Shown in pieces: positions 1 through 6,947 of a stretch of DNA of 64,000 bases. Location of the stretch: positions 1-64,000 of the forward strand of contig CAZMBZ010000002.1 of assembly GCA_964564285.1 (NCBI GenBank). The letters run 5' to 3'. Position numbers and translations under genes: made by a program. The notes beneath the pieces are model-generated. The model saw only the letters and a list, made by a program, of their open reading frames with translations. It was not told the origin of the DNA and did not search any database. This stretch comes from JAUWQU01 sp964564285. GTDB taxonomy: Bacteria; Planctomycetota; Phycisphaerae; SM23-33. Within the stretch, counting starts at the first letter, position 1, and each line of letters begins with the position of its first letter.

Positions 1-115
1 CTTCGCCAGCGATTCAACCTTGTTGGAGGCCCGGCGGCGCTGGCTTCGGCGAGGTCTGTCTGACCCGATCGTGACCCGCCCGCATACGTCAGTTCCGGCC
101 CGCGTGGGCTTAACA

Positions 116-144
116 TTGACTTGTCGCGGCGGAGAGTCTATACA
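116..144 (+). promoter_or_regulatory. Sigma70-like promoter of the ACP/ketosynthase operon
   Basis: TTGACT at 116-121 and TATACA at 139-144 are separated by 17 bp, close to the sigma70 consensus. The predicted transcript would start near 151 and leave a leader of about 70 nt before the ACP start codon. No gene is recognisable in bases 1-115. The call rests on sequence match and placement only. Confidence 0.6.
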
Positions 145-219
145 TGTAGGCCCTTACGCGTTGTTGGCCACAAGGGAATATATTTTGGTATCGAATGGCA
201 CAACAGGAGAATACAGGCA

Positions 220-609
220 ATGCCGATGAGCGAAGATGAAGTCTTTGAGAAGGTAAAAGAGACGCTGGTGGATGCCCTTGGCGTGGATGATGATGAGGTG
301 ACGGCCGAGGCAACGCTGACGGGCGACCTTGGGGCGGAGTCCATTGACTTCCTGGACATCGTCTTTCGTCTCGAGAAGACCTTCGATATCAAGATCCCTC
401 GTGGCGAGCTTTTCCCCGATGGCATTTTCAACAACCCCGAGTTTGTTCAGGACGGCAAGTTGACGGCTGCGGGATTGGCCCAACTCAAGAGTTCCATGCC
501 GCACGTGGACTTCACTGAGTTTGAGCAGGACCCGGACATCAACAAGATGGCTTCGTTGTTCAAAGTCCAGACTATCGTCAGCTACGTAACGACGAAGGTC
601 GGCGCCTGA
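220..609 (+). CDS. Acyl carrier protein, long form (129 aa)
   Basis: This acyl carrier protein would carry acyl chains on a phosphopantetheine arm for the enzymes encoded downstream. The attachment motif GAESIDFLD is visible, with Ser41 as the predicted modified residue, inside an acidic helical domain (residues 4-60). At 129 aa it is longer than the usual ~80-aa ACP. The extra residues lie after the helix containing the motif and are rich in charged and hydrophobic residues. Start 220 is chosen because AGGAGA at 205-210 lies nine bases upstream; 226 is an alternative. It is the first gene of an operon with a dehydratase and two ketosynthases, so it probably serves that set rather than being the general AcpP. 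The family call is firm; the specialised role is inference. Confidence 0.88.
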   Translation: MPMSEDEVFEKVKETLVDALGVDDDEVTAEATLTGDLGAESIDFLDIVFRLEKTFDIKIPRGELFPDGIFNNPEFVQDGKLTAAGLAQLKSSMPHVDFTEFEQDPDINKMASLFKVQTIVSYVTTKVGA

Positions 610-682
610 GCCCTGGCCGCGGCGTTGAAGTACATTTGGCATGAGTATTTGCGTGGGCTTCGGCCGCCCGGTGGAGTATGAC

Positions 683-1159
683 ATGCGTTGGATCTGGATC
701 GATCGGTTCCTTGAATTCATTCCCGGCAAACTGGCCGTGGCGGTGAAGAACGTTTCTCTGGCCGAGGAGCACCTTCACGACCATTGGGAGGCGTATCCCG
801 TCATGCCAGTCAGCCTGATGATTGAAGGCATGGCCCAGACTGCGGGTATACTCGTCGGGCAGGCTCGCGACTTCAAAGAGAAGGTCATTCTGGCCAAGGT
901 CGCCAAGGCTGAGCTTACGGACGTGGTCCTTCCGGGCGACCAGATCACTTACCGCGTTGAGGTCGATAATATCGCACCGGAGGCCGCCAGCACCAAAGGT
1001 ACGGTGCTTCGCAACGGCGAGGAGATCGGGCGGATCAACCTGATGTTCTCGCACATCGACCAGAACCTCGGCGGGATGGAATTCCCCGAGGAGAACTTCG
1101 TGTTCACCGGTCAGTTCGAGCGTTTGGTGGCGCCGTTTTTGGAGGGTCCCGATGCCTGA
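683..1159 (+). CDS. 3-hydroxyacyl-ACP dehydratase, FabA/FabZ-type hotdog protein (158 aa)
   Basis: Predicted to remove water from 3-hydroxyacyl-ACP to give the trans-2-enoyl thioester. The FabZ signature is recognisable as HDHWEAYPVMPVSLMIEGMAQ-like sequence; the catalytic His (in DHWEAYP) and Glu (in LMIEGMAQ) are present. The Gly that usually follows VMP is Val here. The start at 683 is preferred over 641 because GTGGAG sits six bases upstream and the hotdog fold begins there. It lies between the ACP gene and the first ketosynthase and overlaps the latter by 8 bp, suggesting translational coupling. Whether it serves primary fatty acid synthesis or a specialised pathway cannot be decided from sequence. 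Confidence 0.82.
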   Translation: MRWIWIDRFLEFIPGKLAVAVKNVSLAEEHLHDHWEAYPVMPVSLMIEGMAQTAGILVGQARDFKEKVILAKVAKAELTDVVLPGDQITYRVEVDNIAPEAASTKGTVLRNGEEIGRINLMFSHIDQNLGGMEFPEENFVFTGQFERLVAPFLEGPDA

Positions 1160-2471
1160 GCGTCGCGTGGTTATTACCGGCCTGGGCGTCGTGAGCCCCG
1201 CAGGGGTCGGCATGGAAGCTCTATGGGAAGGCCTGCTTGCCGGACGGAGTTTCACGCGGAAGATTACCGCTTTCGACGCAAGCACCTTTCCAACGGATAT
1301 CGGCGGGAGCGTCGAGGATTTCTCCGCCCGCAAATTTGTTCCCAAGAGTTACCGCAAGAGCGTCAAGATCATGGCTCGCGATATCGAGTTGGCCGTGGGG
1401 GCGGCGGACCTGGCGTTTCGCGATGCGGGGATCGTGACGGCCTCCAGCGGCGAGGATGCCGAGCGGACGATTGAATCTGGCCGGCTCGGCTGCAATATCG
1501 GCGCGGGGCTCATCTGCTCTGATCTCGACGAACTGGGCATTGCCCTGGAAACCAGCTTGGACGACGAGGGCAAGTTTTCCCTGGCCAAGTGGGGCGAAGG
1601 CGGCATGAGCAACCTCACACCGCTATGGCTTCTGAAGTATCTCCCGAACATGCTGGCCTGTCACGTGACGATCGTTCACGGTGCGAAGGGCCCGAGCAAC
1701 ACGATAACCTGCGGCGACGCCTCGGCCCACCTGGCCATCGGAGAGGCGACTCGCCTGGTCGAGCGAGGCGGGGCCGACGCGGCAATCGCGGGCGGTGCCG
1801 AGTGCAAGCTCAACCCCATGGGCCTGCTCCGCCAGAGCTTGCTCAAGCGTCTATGCGCGACCTGGCAGGGCGACGCGTCCGAGGCGTGTCGGCCTTTCGA
1901 TGTCCAACATGCCGGCACGGTGATAGGCGAAGGTGGCGGGCTCCTGATAGTCGAGGCGATGGATAGCGCCAAGGGTCGCGACGCGCGGATGTACGCCGAG
2001 GTTGTCGGCTTTGCCAGCGCGTGCGATCCCAATGGCATCGAGGTGATCGAGCCCACCGCCGGCGGGCTTGGCCAGGCCGTGCGGGCAGCCATGAGGGACG
2101 CGAAGATAGGTCCCGAACAGGTCGGACTGATTGTCACCCACGGAACGGGCGTTCCGGGCGAGGATGTTTGCGAGACTGCCGAGTGGCGGTCGGTGCTCGG
2201 CGACTTTGCCGACCGCGTCCCCGCAGTGGCAGTCACCGGCTCGCAGGGCTCGCTGTTCGCCGGCGCCGGCGGAGTCGAGCTTGCGGTGGCAGCCAAGGCT
2301 TTGCACACCCAGACAATCCCGCCGACGGTGAATTTCACCTCGGCCGCTCCCGATTGCGGATTGAACCTCAGTTCGGAGGCGCGATCGGGCGATTTTGAGT
2401 ATGCCGTCAGTGCCGCCTTCAGCGTTGGCGGACAGAGTGGAGCCTGTGTCTTGAGGCGGATCGAGCCATGA
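1152..2471 (+). CDS. Ketosynthase paralogue with degenerate active site, chain-length-factor-like (439 aa)
   Basis: A full-length thiolase-fold ketoacyl-ACP synthase homologue (FabF/KAS II family) beginning with the usual N-terminal beta strand (RRVVITGLGVVSPAG). Aligned without gaps to the next gene, the nucleophile position (TACAAST there) is Asp189 in TCGDASAH. A Cys is present but two residues earlier. The first histidine motif is kept (THGTGVPGED), but the Lys/Gly-His motif (KGMLGH in the neighbour) reads TGSQGS, losing both Lys and the second His. Condensation is therefore unlikely. The pattern recalls KS-beta/chain-length factors of type II polyketide synthases, which partner a catalytic KS and may generate the starter by decarboxylation. 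It shares a 4-bp ATGA overlap with the downstream ketosynthase, consistent with equal expression of a heterodimer. That partner role is inference. Confidence 0.85.
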   Translation: MPERRVVITGLGVVSPAGVGMEALWEGLLAGRSFTRKITAFDASTFPTDIGGSVEDFSARKFVPKSYRKSVKIMARDIELAVGAADLAFRDAGIVTASSGEDAERTIESGRLGCNIGAGLICSDLDELGIALETSLDDEGKFSLAKWGEGGMSNLTPLWLLKYLPNMLACHVTIVHGAKGPSNTITCGDASAHLAIGEATRLVERGGADAAIAGGAECKLNPMGLLRQSLLKRLCATWQGDASEACRPFDVQHAGTVIGEGGGLLIVEAMDSAKGRDARMYAEVVGFASACDPNGIEVIEPTAGGLGQAVRAAMRDAKIGPEQVGLIVTHGTGVPGEDVCETAEWRSVLGDFADRVPAVAVTGSQGSLFAGAGGVELAVAAKALHTQTIPPTVNFTSAAPDCGLNLSSEARSGDFEYAVSAAFSVGGQSGACVLRRIEP

Positions 2472-3766
2472 ACCCCAGACGAGTAGTAGTAACGGGAATG
2501 GGAACGGTCAATCCTCTCGGCCATGACGTCGAGTCGACTTGGCAGGCGATGCTGGCGGGCAAGTCGGGCATTGCGGCGACTTCCAACTTCGACGCCCACA
2601 CGTTCCCAACGCAGTTTTCGGGGGAGGTCAAGGGCTACGATTTTGCCACGCAAGTTCCGAACCCCGACCGTCACGTTCACGCGGGGCGGCATTGCCGGTT
2701 CGCTCTGGGCGCGGCCGTGCAGGCCTGGAAGCAGTCTGGCCTGTACGATTACGCTGACCTGGACCGCACCCGGCTGGGGATATACCTCGGCAGTGGCGAG
2801 GGCAGTATCGACTTCGACAATTTCACCGGCACGATCGTCGATTCTTGGCGTGACGGCAAGGTGGACACTCGTCGCTGGGCGGAGTTGGCGTTCCAGCGGA
2901 TGGAGCTTTACCGCGAGGCCGAGCAGGAATCGAACATGGTGGTGGCGCACCTGGCGGCGGAGTTCGGCGTTCGCGGCCCGGCGTTCAATGTGTTGACTGC
3001 CTGTGCGGCCAGCACTCAGGCCATCGGCGAGGCGGTTTTTCAGGTCCGTCGCGGCGACGCCGACGTGATCATCACCGGCGGCGCCCACAGCATGATCCAC
3101 CCGTACGGTGTGACGGGCTTCATCCGTTTGACGGCCTTGTCCAGCCGCAACGATAGCATTCCCACGTCAAGTCGGCCTTTCGACCAGACCCGCGACGGCT
3201 TTGTCGTTGGCGAGGGATCGAGCATACTTGTGATCGAGACGCTCGAGCACGCCCGCAAGCGAGGCGCCAAGGTGCTGGGCGAGATCGTCGGTTATGGCAG
3301 CAGCGCCGACGCCTTTCGGGTTACCGACCAGGACCACGACGGGGCCGGGGCGGCTGCGTCTATGCGAGCGGCCCTGGATGATGGGGGCGTAAAGCCTTCC
3401 GAGATCGACTACATCTCCGCCCACGGCACGGGCACCAAGCAGAACGATCAGATCGAGACGCTGGCGGTAAAGAGCGTCTTCGGCGATTTGGCCTACAAGG
3501 TGCCTGTTTCCAGCGTCAAGGGCATGCTCGGGCACCTTATAGCCGCAGCCGGGGCCACCGAGTTGATAACCTGCATTCTGGCCATTCGCGACCAGGTGGT
3601 CCCCCCGACGGTCAACCTTAATCACCCGGACCCGGACTGCGACTTGGACTACGTGCCCAATGTCGCGCGAAAGGTCGCTGTTCGCACGTGCATGAGCAAT
3701 AGTTTCGGCTTCGGCGGGCAGAACAACACGCTGATCCTCGTCGGCGATCGAGATGCAGGCAAGTAG
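2468..3766 (+). CDS. 3-oxoacyl-ACP synthase, FabF/KAS II family, catalytically complete (432 aa)
   Basis: Condensing enzyme that extends acyl-ACP with malonyl-ACP. The C-H-H triad is complete: Cys179 in LTACAAST, His in SAHGTGTKQND and His in KGMLGHLIAAAG. C-terminal FGFGGQN closes the fold. Length matches FabF. The start overlaps the previous stop (ATGA), so the two ketosynthases are probably translated as a coupled pair. As the last gene of the operon it likely forms the active half of a KS/chain-length-factor complex with the degenerate upstream paralogue. It could also be a general FabF; the conserved pairing argues for a dedicated system. Confidence 0.9.
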   Translation: MNPRRVVVTGMGTVNPLGHDVESTWQAMLAGKSGIAATSNFDAHTFPTQFSGEVKGYDFATQVPNPDRHVHAGRHCRFALGAAVQAWKQSGLYDYADLDRTRLGIYLGSGEGSIDFDNFTGTIVDSWRDGKVDTRRWAELAFQRMELYREAEQESNMVVAHLAAEFGVRGPAFNVLTACAASTQAIGEAVFQVRRGDADVIITGGAHSMIHPYGVTGFIRLTALSSRNDSIPTSSRPFDQTRDGFVVGEGSSILVIETLEHARKRGAKVLGEIVGYGSSADAFRVTDQDHDGAGAAASMRAALDDGGVKPSEIDYISAHGTGTKQNDQIETLAVKSVFGDLAYKVPVSSVKGMLGHLIAAAGATELITCILAIRDQVVPPTVNLNHPDPDCDLDYVPNVARKVAVRTCMSNSFGFGGQNNTLILVGDRDAGK

Positions 3767-3973
3767 TTAAAGCACAAGCGCAGGCGAAGGAAAGGCCATG
3801 TCCTGGGTTTCCTGAGCCAGAGCGTCGCCAGCCTCTGGCCGGCATGCAGGTTGCTTTAATCAATTGATCGAGAATTTTTGCGTTTGGTTCAGGCCGCGGG
3901 GAAGTGGAAATATTCTTCCGGCTGCAACGACATATCTTTGGGGCTTGGCGTTTTGTGGCTCATGGAGAGATCT

Positions 3974-4561
3974 ATGCCGATGATAACCTGTCCTAATTGC
4001 GGGACGCAGCTTAACGCACCTGACAGCCTTGTTGGCCAGCAGGTCACTTGTGGCAAGTGCAGATGTTTGTTTGTGGCGCACTCTCAGGCCTCGCCCTCGG
4101 GTTTACCGGCAGGGACACCGGCTTCGCCGGTATCGAATGCCGCTCCTGGCGGTGTGGCTCCGCCGGCGCCTGATACTGCCCCGGCCGGTACTGCTTCGCC
4201 GGAAAGCCATTCGCCGGCAGCGCCTCCTGTGGCGGTGGGGCCTATGGGGTATCAGCCGGCAGGGGCGTACTACCAGTCAATGCCTCTTCCCACAAGCGGT
4301 TACGCGGTGGCCTCGCTGGTGCTGGGTATTGCCTCGCTTGTCTTGTGCATATTCTATGGCTTGCCTGCGCTTATCTGCGGGCCGCTGGCGCTGGTTTTCA
4401 GCAACATGGCTGGCAAGGACATCCGGGCTGGAAGGGTGAACCCGTCGTCGGCAGGGCTGGCCAAAGCAGGCAAGATATGCGGGCTTATCGGCCTGTTTCT
4501 GGGAATCCTGGCTGTACTGACAGTCGTGCTCTTTATCGTCTTCGCTATCTCTCAGCACTGA
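3974..4561 (+). CDS. Zinc-ribbon, proline/alanine-rich linker, DUF4190-like membrane protein (195 aa)
   Basis: Function unknown. Residues 4-32 form a zinc-ribbon-like motif with CPNC and CGKC pairs. A Pro/Ala/Gly-rich linker follows (about 36-100), then a DUF4190-like region with two hydrophobic segments (SLVLGIASLVLCIFYG and LIGLFLGILAVLTVVLF) separated by a short polar loop containing an AGKDIRAG-like stretch. The N-terminal metal site should be cytoplasmic. The start at 3974 gives the same N-terminus (MPxIxCPxCGT) as the paralogue at 4705, which suggests a tandem duplication. GAGAGA lies just upstream; 3962 is an alternative start. Confidence 0.7.
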   Translation: MPMITCPNCGTQLNAPDSLVGQQVTCGKCRCLFVAHSQASPSGLPAGTPASPVSNAAPGGVAPPAPDTAPAGTASPESHSPAAPPVAVGPMGYQPAGAYYQSMPLPTSGYAVASLVLGIASLVLCIFYGLPALICGPLALVFSNMAGKDIRAGRVNPSSAGLAKAGKICGLIGLFLGILAVLTVVLFIVFAISQH

Positions 4562-4704
4562 GTTGCCCGCGGGGCTGCGCCGGCGAGCCGGTGCAGGGGC
4601 CTTGTCGCGGAGTATTTGTTGGGCTATGATACGACCACCTCGATGGAGTGGCCCAAATCGCCAAACCGTCGTTGTTTACTCGTCGGAGTCTTCAGGAGCG
4701 TTTC

Positions 4705-5475
4705 ATGCCGGTAATTGCCTGTCCGCATTGCGGGACCAAGTTGAACGGCCCGGACTCCGTCCTGGGTAAAGAGGTAGTCTGCGGACAGTGCCGACAGCGT
4801 TTCGTCGCGGCCGAGGTGCAACCATTCGGCAGTCAGCACGCCCAGCCAGCCCAGACGCAAGAGTCGCAGGATTCCGGCCTGGACTCCATGGAGTCGTTGA
4901 CGCCGGATCCGGTCCAGACGCCCAGCCCCGACCCGCATGCCCAGCCTCAGTCCCAGGTTCCGCCTCAGCCGCCCCAGCCTGCGCAAGGGCAGGAGCCCAG
5001 GCCGGCTGAACCGTCGGCCCCGCCGCTATCGTCCGCGACTTCGCGGTCGCCCCTGCCGTCATCCGGCGGTTCGCCTCCTCCGCTTGGGGCAACCCAGGCG
5101 CCTCCTCCTCCTCCGCCCGCGAGCCCCTACGGTCCGCCACCGGTGGAGGGCGGACCCTACATGCAGGCTGGAACGCTGCCGCCGGCTTCGGGTGCCGGAT
5201 CGGCGATGGTGCTGGGGATAATCTCGATTATCGGAGGCGTGTTTTCCTGCTGTTGCCTTGGGCCGGTGGGCATTATTTGTGGCATACTGGCCATCAACTT
5301 TGGCGGCAAGGCTATGGGGGAGATCGACGCCGGCCTGGCCGACCCAGCCGATCGCGGCAAGGCCAGCGCGGGCAGGGTCTGCGGAATTATCGGTCTTATC
5401 CTGGGCATATTAGGCACCATCTGGATTGCTATCAGCATTGCCAGCGGCGGGATCGACAGTGGCTTCAACTTCTAG
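4705..5475 (+). CDS. Zinc-ribbon, proline-rich linker, DUF4190-like membrane protein, paralogue (256 aa)
   Basis: Function unknown; same architecture as the gene at 3974. It has an N-terminal zinc ribbon (CPHC and CGQC), a longer linker very rich in Pro, Gln and Ser (about residues 35-165), then two transmembrane segments (AMVLGIISIIGGVFSCCC and IIGLILGILGTIWIAIS) flanking the DUF4190-like loop GGKAMGEIDAG. AGGAG at 4694-4698, six bases before the ATG, supports this start. The linker differs in length and composition from the neighbour, as expected for low-complexity sequence diverging after duplication. A disordered cytoplasmic tether between metal site and membrane is the simplest reading. 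Confidence 0.7.
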   Translation: MPVIACPHCGTKLNGPDSVLGKEVVCGQCRQRFVAAEVQPFGSQHAQPAQTQESQDSGLDSMESLTPDPVQTPSPDPHAQPQSQVPPQPPQPAQGQEPRPAEPSAPPLSSATSRSPLPSSGGSPPPLGATQAPPPPPPASPYGPPPVEGGPYMQAGTLPPASGAGSAMVLGIISIIGGVFSCCCLGPVGIICGILAINFGGKAMGEIDAGLADPADRGKASAGRVCGIIGLILGILGTIWIAISIASGGIDSGFNF

Positions 5476-5598
5476 GTTGCCTGCCTCGGGCTGACAACAG
5501 GCGGGATGTTGGCTTGATTTATCCCCGCCCTGGGGTGTATACGTGCCCTGTCCTGGCGGACGGCCTATCCGTGCCGTTCCCGCCGACTTGAGGTAAGG

Positions 5599-6669
5599 AT
5601 GCAGAACGGTTTGAACATAGTTGCAGGCATATTCTCGCCGGAATCCTGGCTCCGCCAGAACTGGGCGGCCATCGCTATTGCGCTGACGTGTTTGAGCCTC
5701 GTGATTTTCCTGGTGCTCTGGCTGGCCAAGTTCGTGCGGATTTCCCTGAACATTTTCTGCGATACGCCTCCTCCGCTTTCGATGGGTCCGGTGGACTTCC
5801 AGCGCCTCGCCGGCGAGGAGATGCGGTTTCGCAGTTTCGACGGGTCCAGCCTGCGAGGCATGATGCTGCGTACTCGCGACCGAAGCCAGTACCGTGGGAC
5901 GATAGTCTTCTGCCACGAGTACGGGTCGGACATGCACAGTTGCGCCAGGTATGCTCGCCCGCTGATCGAGACGGGCTTCGACGTGTTCACCTTCGACTTC
6001 CGCGCCCATGGCGAGAGCAGCAACTGGGGCAAGTATCGCCCGCTCCAGTGGCCCAGCGATAAGGAAATGGAGGATGTGCTGGGCGCGTGTGCGTACGTCG
6101 AGAGCTGCCTGGCCGCCGAGGGCCTGCCCGTACACATCGGAGTGTTCGGTATCAGTCGGGGCGCCGGGGCGGCGCTGCTGGCGGCATCGAGTGATTCGTA
6201 CATAAAGGCTATCGTCTGCGACGGGGCCTTCAGCACCGAAACCACACTGGTGGCGCTGATGAAACGCTGGGCGCATATCTTCGCGAGAAGCAAACTGGTC
6301 TACGAAAATCAGACAGACTCTTTCTGGCGGACGCTGCTGTGGCTGCTGATGAGGTTTGCCCAGCCCAAAATGGGTTGCAGATACCTCTCGGTCCGCAAGG
6401 CCCTCAAGGATATGCAGCCCAGGCCGATCTTCTTCATCCACGGCGAGAAGGACAGTTACATCCGCGTAGACCAGACGCAATTGCTCTACGATGTCGCGCC
6501 CGAGCCCAAGTACAAATGGATCGTCTCCGGCGCAAAGCACAACCAGTCGGTTATCCTCGAACCGCGCCAGTACGCGTCCCGAACGATCGCTTTCTTCAAG
6601 CGACACCTCGCTGATGAGGAAGTGGTCGTCGAGCAGATCACCGACCCTGTAGAAGTGGAAGTCGCTTGA
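5599..6669 (+). CDS. Membrane-anchored alpha/beta hydrolase (356 aa)
   Basis: Serine hydrolase of the alpha/beta fold; substrate unknown. A single transmembrane segment (residues about 23-45) precedes the catalytic domain. The nucleophile elbow is GISRG with Ser186, the acid is probably Asp285 in HGEKDSYI, and the base His314 in GAKHNQS. An HEYGSDM oxyanion-loop region and a DFRAHGES strand/turn resemble dienelactone-hydrolase and BAAT-type families. AGGTAAGG immediately precedes the ATG. It is not obviously in an operon with its neighbours. Esterase or peptidase activity is possible; nothing in the context decides. Confidence 0.8.
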   Translation: MQNGLNIVAGIFSPESWLRQNWAAIAIALTCLSLVIFLVLWLAKFVRISLNIFCDTPPPLSMGPVDFQRLAGEEMRFRSFDGSSLRGMMLRTRDRSQYRGTIVFCHEYGSDMHSCARYARPLIETGFDVFTFDFRAHGESSNWGKYRPLQWPSDKEMEDVLGACAYVESCLAAEGLPVHIGVFGISRGAGAALLAASSDSYIKAIVCDGAFSTETTLVALMKRWAHIFARSKLVYENQTDSFWRTLLWLLMRFAQPKMGCRYLSVRKALKDMQPRPIFFIHGEKDSYIRVDQTQLLYDVAPEPKYKWIVSGAKHNQSVILEPRQYASRTIAFFKRHLADEEVVVEQITDPVEVEVA

Positions 6670-6682
6670 AACATAGAAGGAA

Positions 6683-6936
6683 GGTAGTAGGTAATAGGTA
6701 GTAGTGTCCCGTATCCTGTGTCCTGTTCTGGAATAGTTTGTCACTCTGAGAGTGGGATTGGCGACTATTTCAGGAGTCAGGTATGAAGTCCAGAATTTGC
6801 CCTGCCGGCAGGTAGCAGTCCCTGGGAGCCAGCGCAGTATCGCTATCGTTCTCGGGCGGATCGAGGGCTCGCGCAGGACCTTGTTGATCAGCATACCGTC
6901 CTACTACGCTGCTCCTACTACCTATTACCTACTACC
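6683..6936. repeat. 22-bp perfect inverted repeat enclosing about 210 bp
   Basis: The 22 bases at 6683-6704 (built from GGTAGTAGG and AATAGG units) are exactly the reverse complement of 6915-6936. The enclosed DNA has no convincing gene. The right arm ends 11 bases before the GH3-family start codon. A related but imperfect motif (AATAGGTAAGAGATAG-like) occurs near 36595 upstream of rplP. Too small and geneless to call an insertion sequence; it could be a MITE-like element or a degenerate repeat. Confidence 0.55.
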
Positions 6937-6947
6937 TGCTTTTGCCT

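Noticed and set aside
1701..1730. Reading Cys187 of the first ketosynthase as the active nucleophile
   Set aside because: That alignment needs a two-residue insertion. The gapless alignment to the neighbour (GPSNTITCGD against GPAFNVLTAC, then IGEA in both) places Asp189 at the nucleophile position.
1676..3100. 474-codon minus-strand frame across the two ketosynthases
   Set aside because: Spans the junction of two certain plus-strand genes and has no family features.
5410..6894. 494-codon minus-strand frame over the alpha/beta hydrolase
   Set aside because: Antisense shadow; the plus-strand gene has a complete catalytic triad and a ribosome-binding site.
6683..6936. An insertion sequence bounded by the 22-bp inverted repeats
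   Set aside because: No transposase, no target-site duplication visible, only about 210 bp between the arms.
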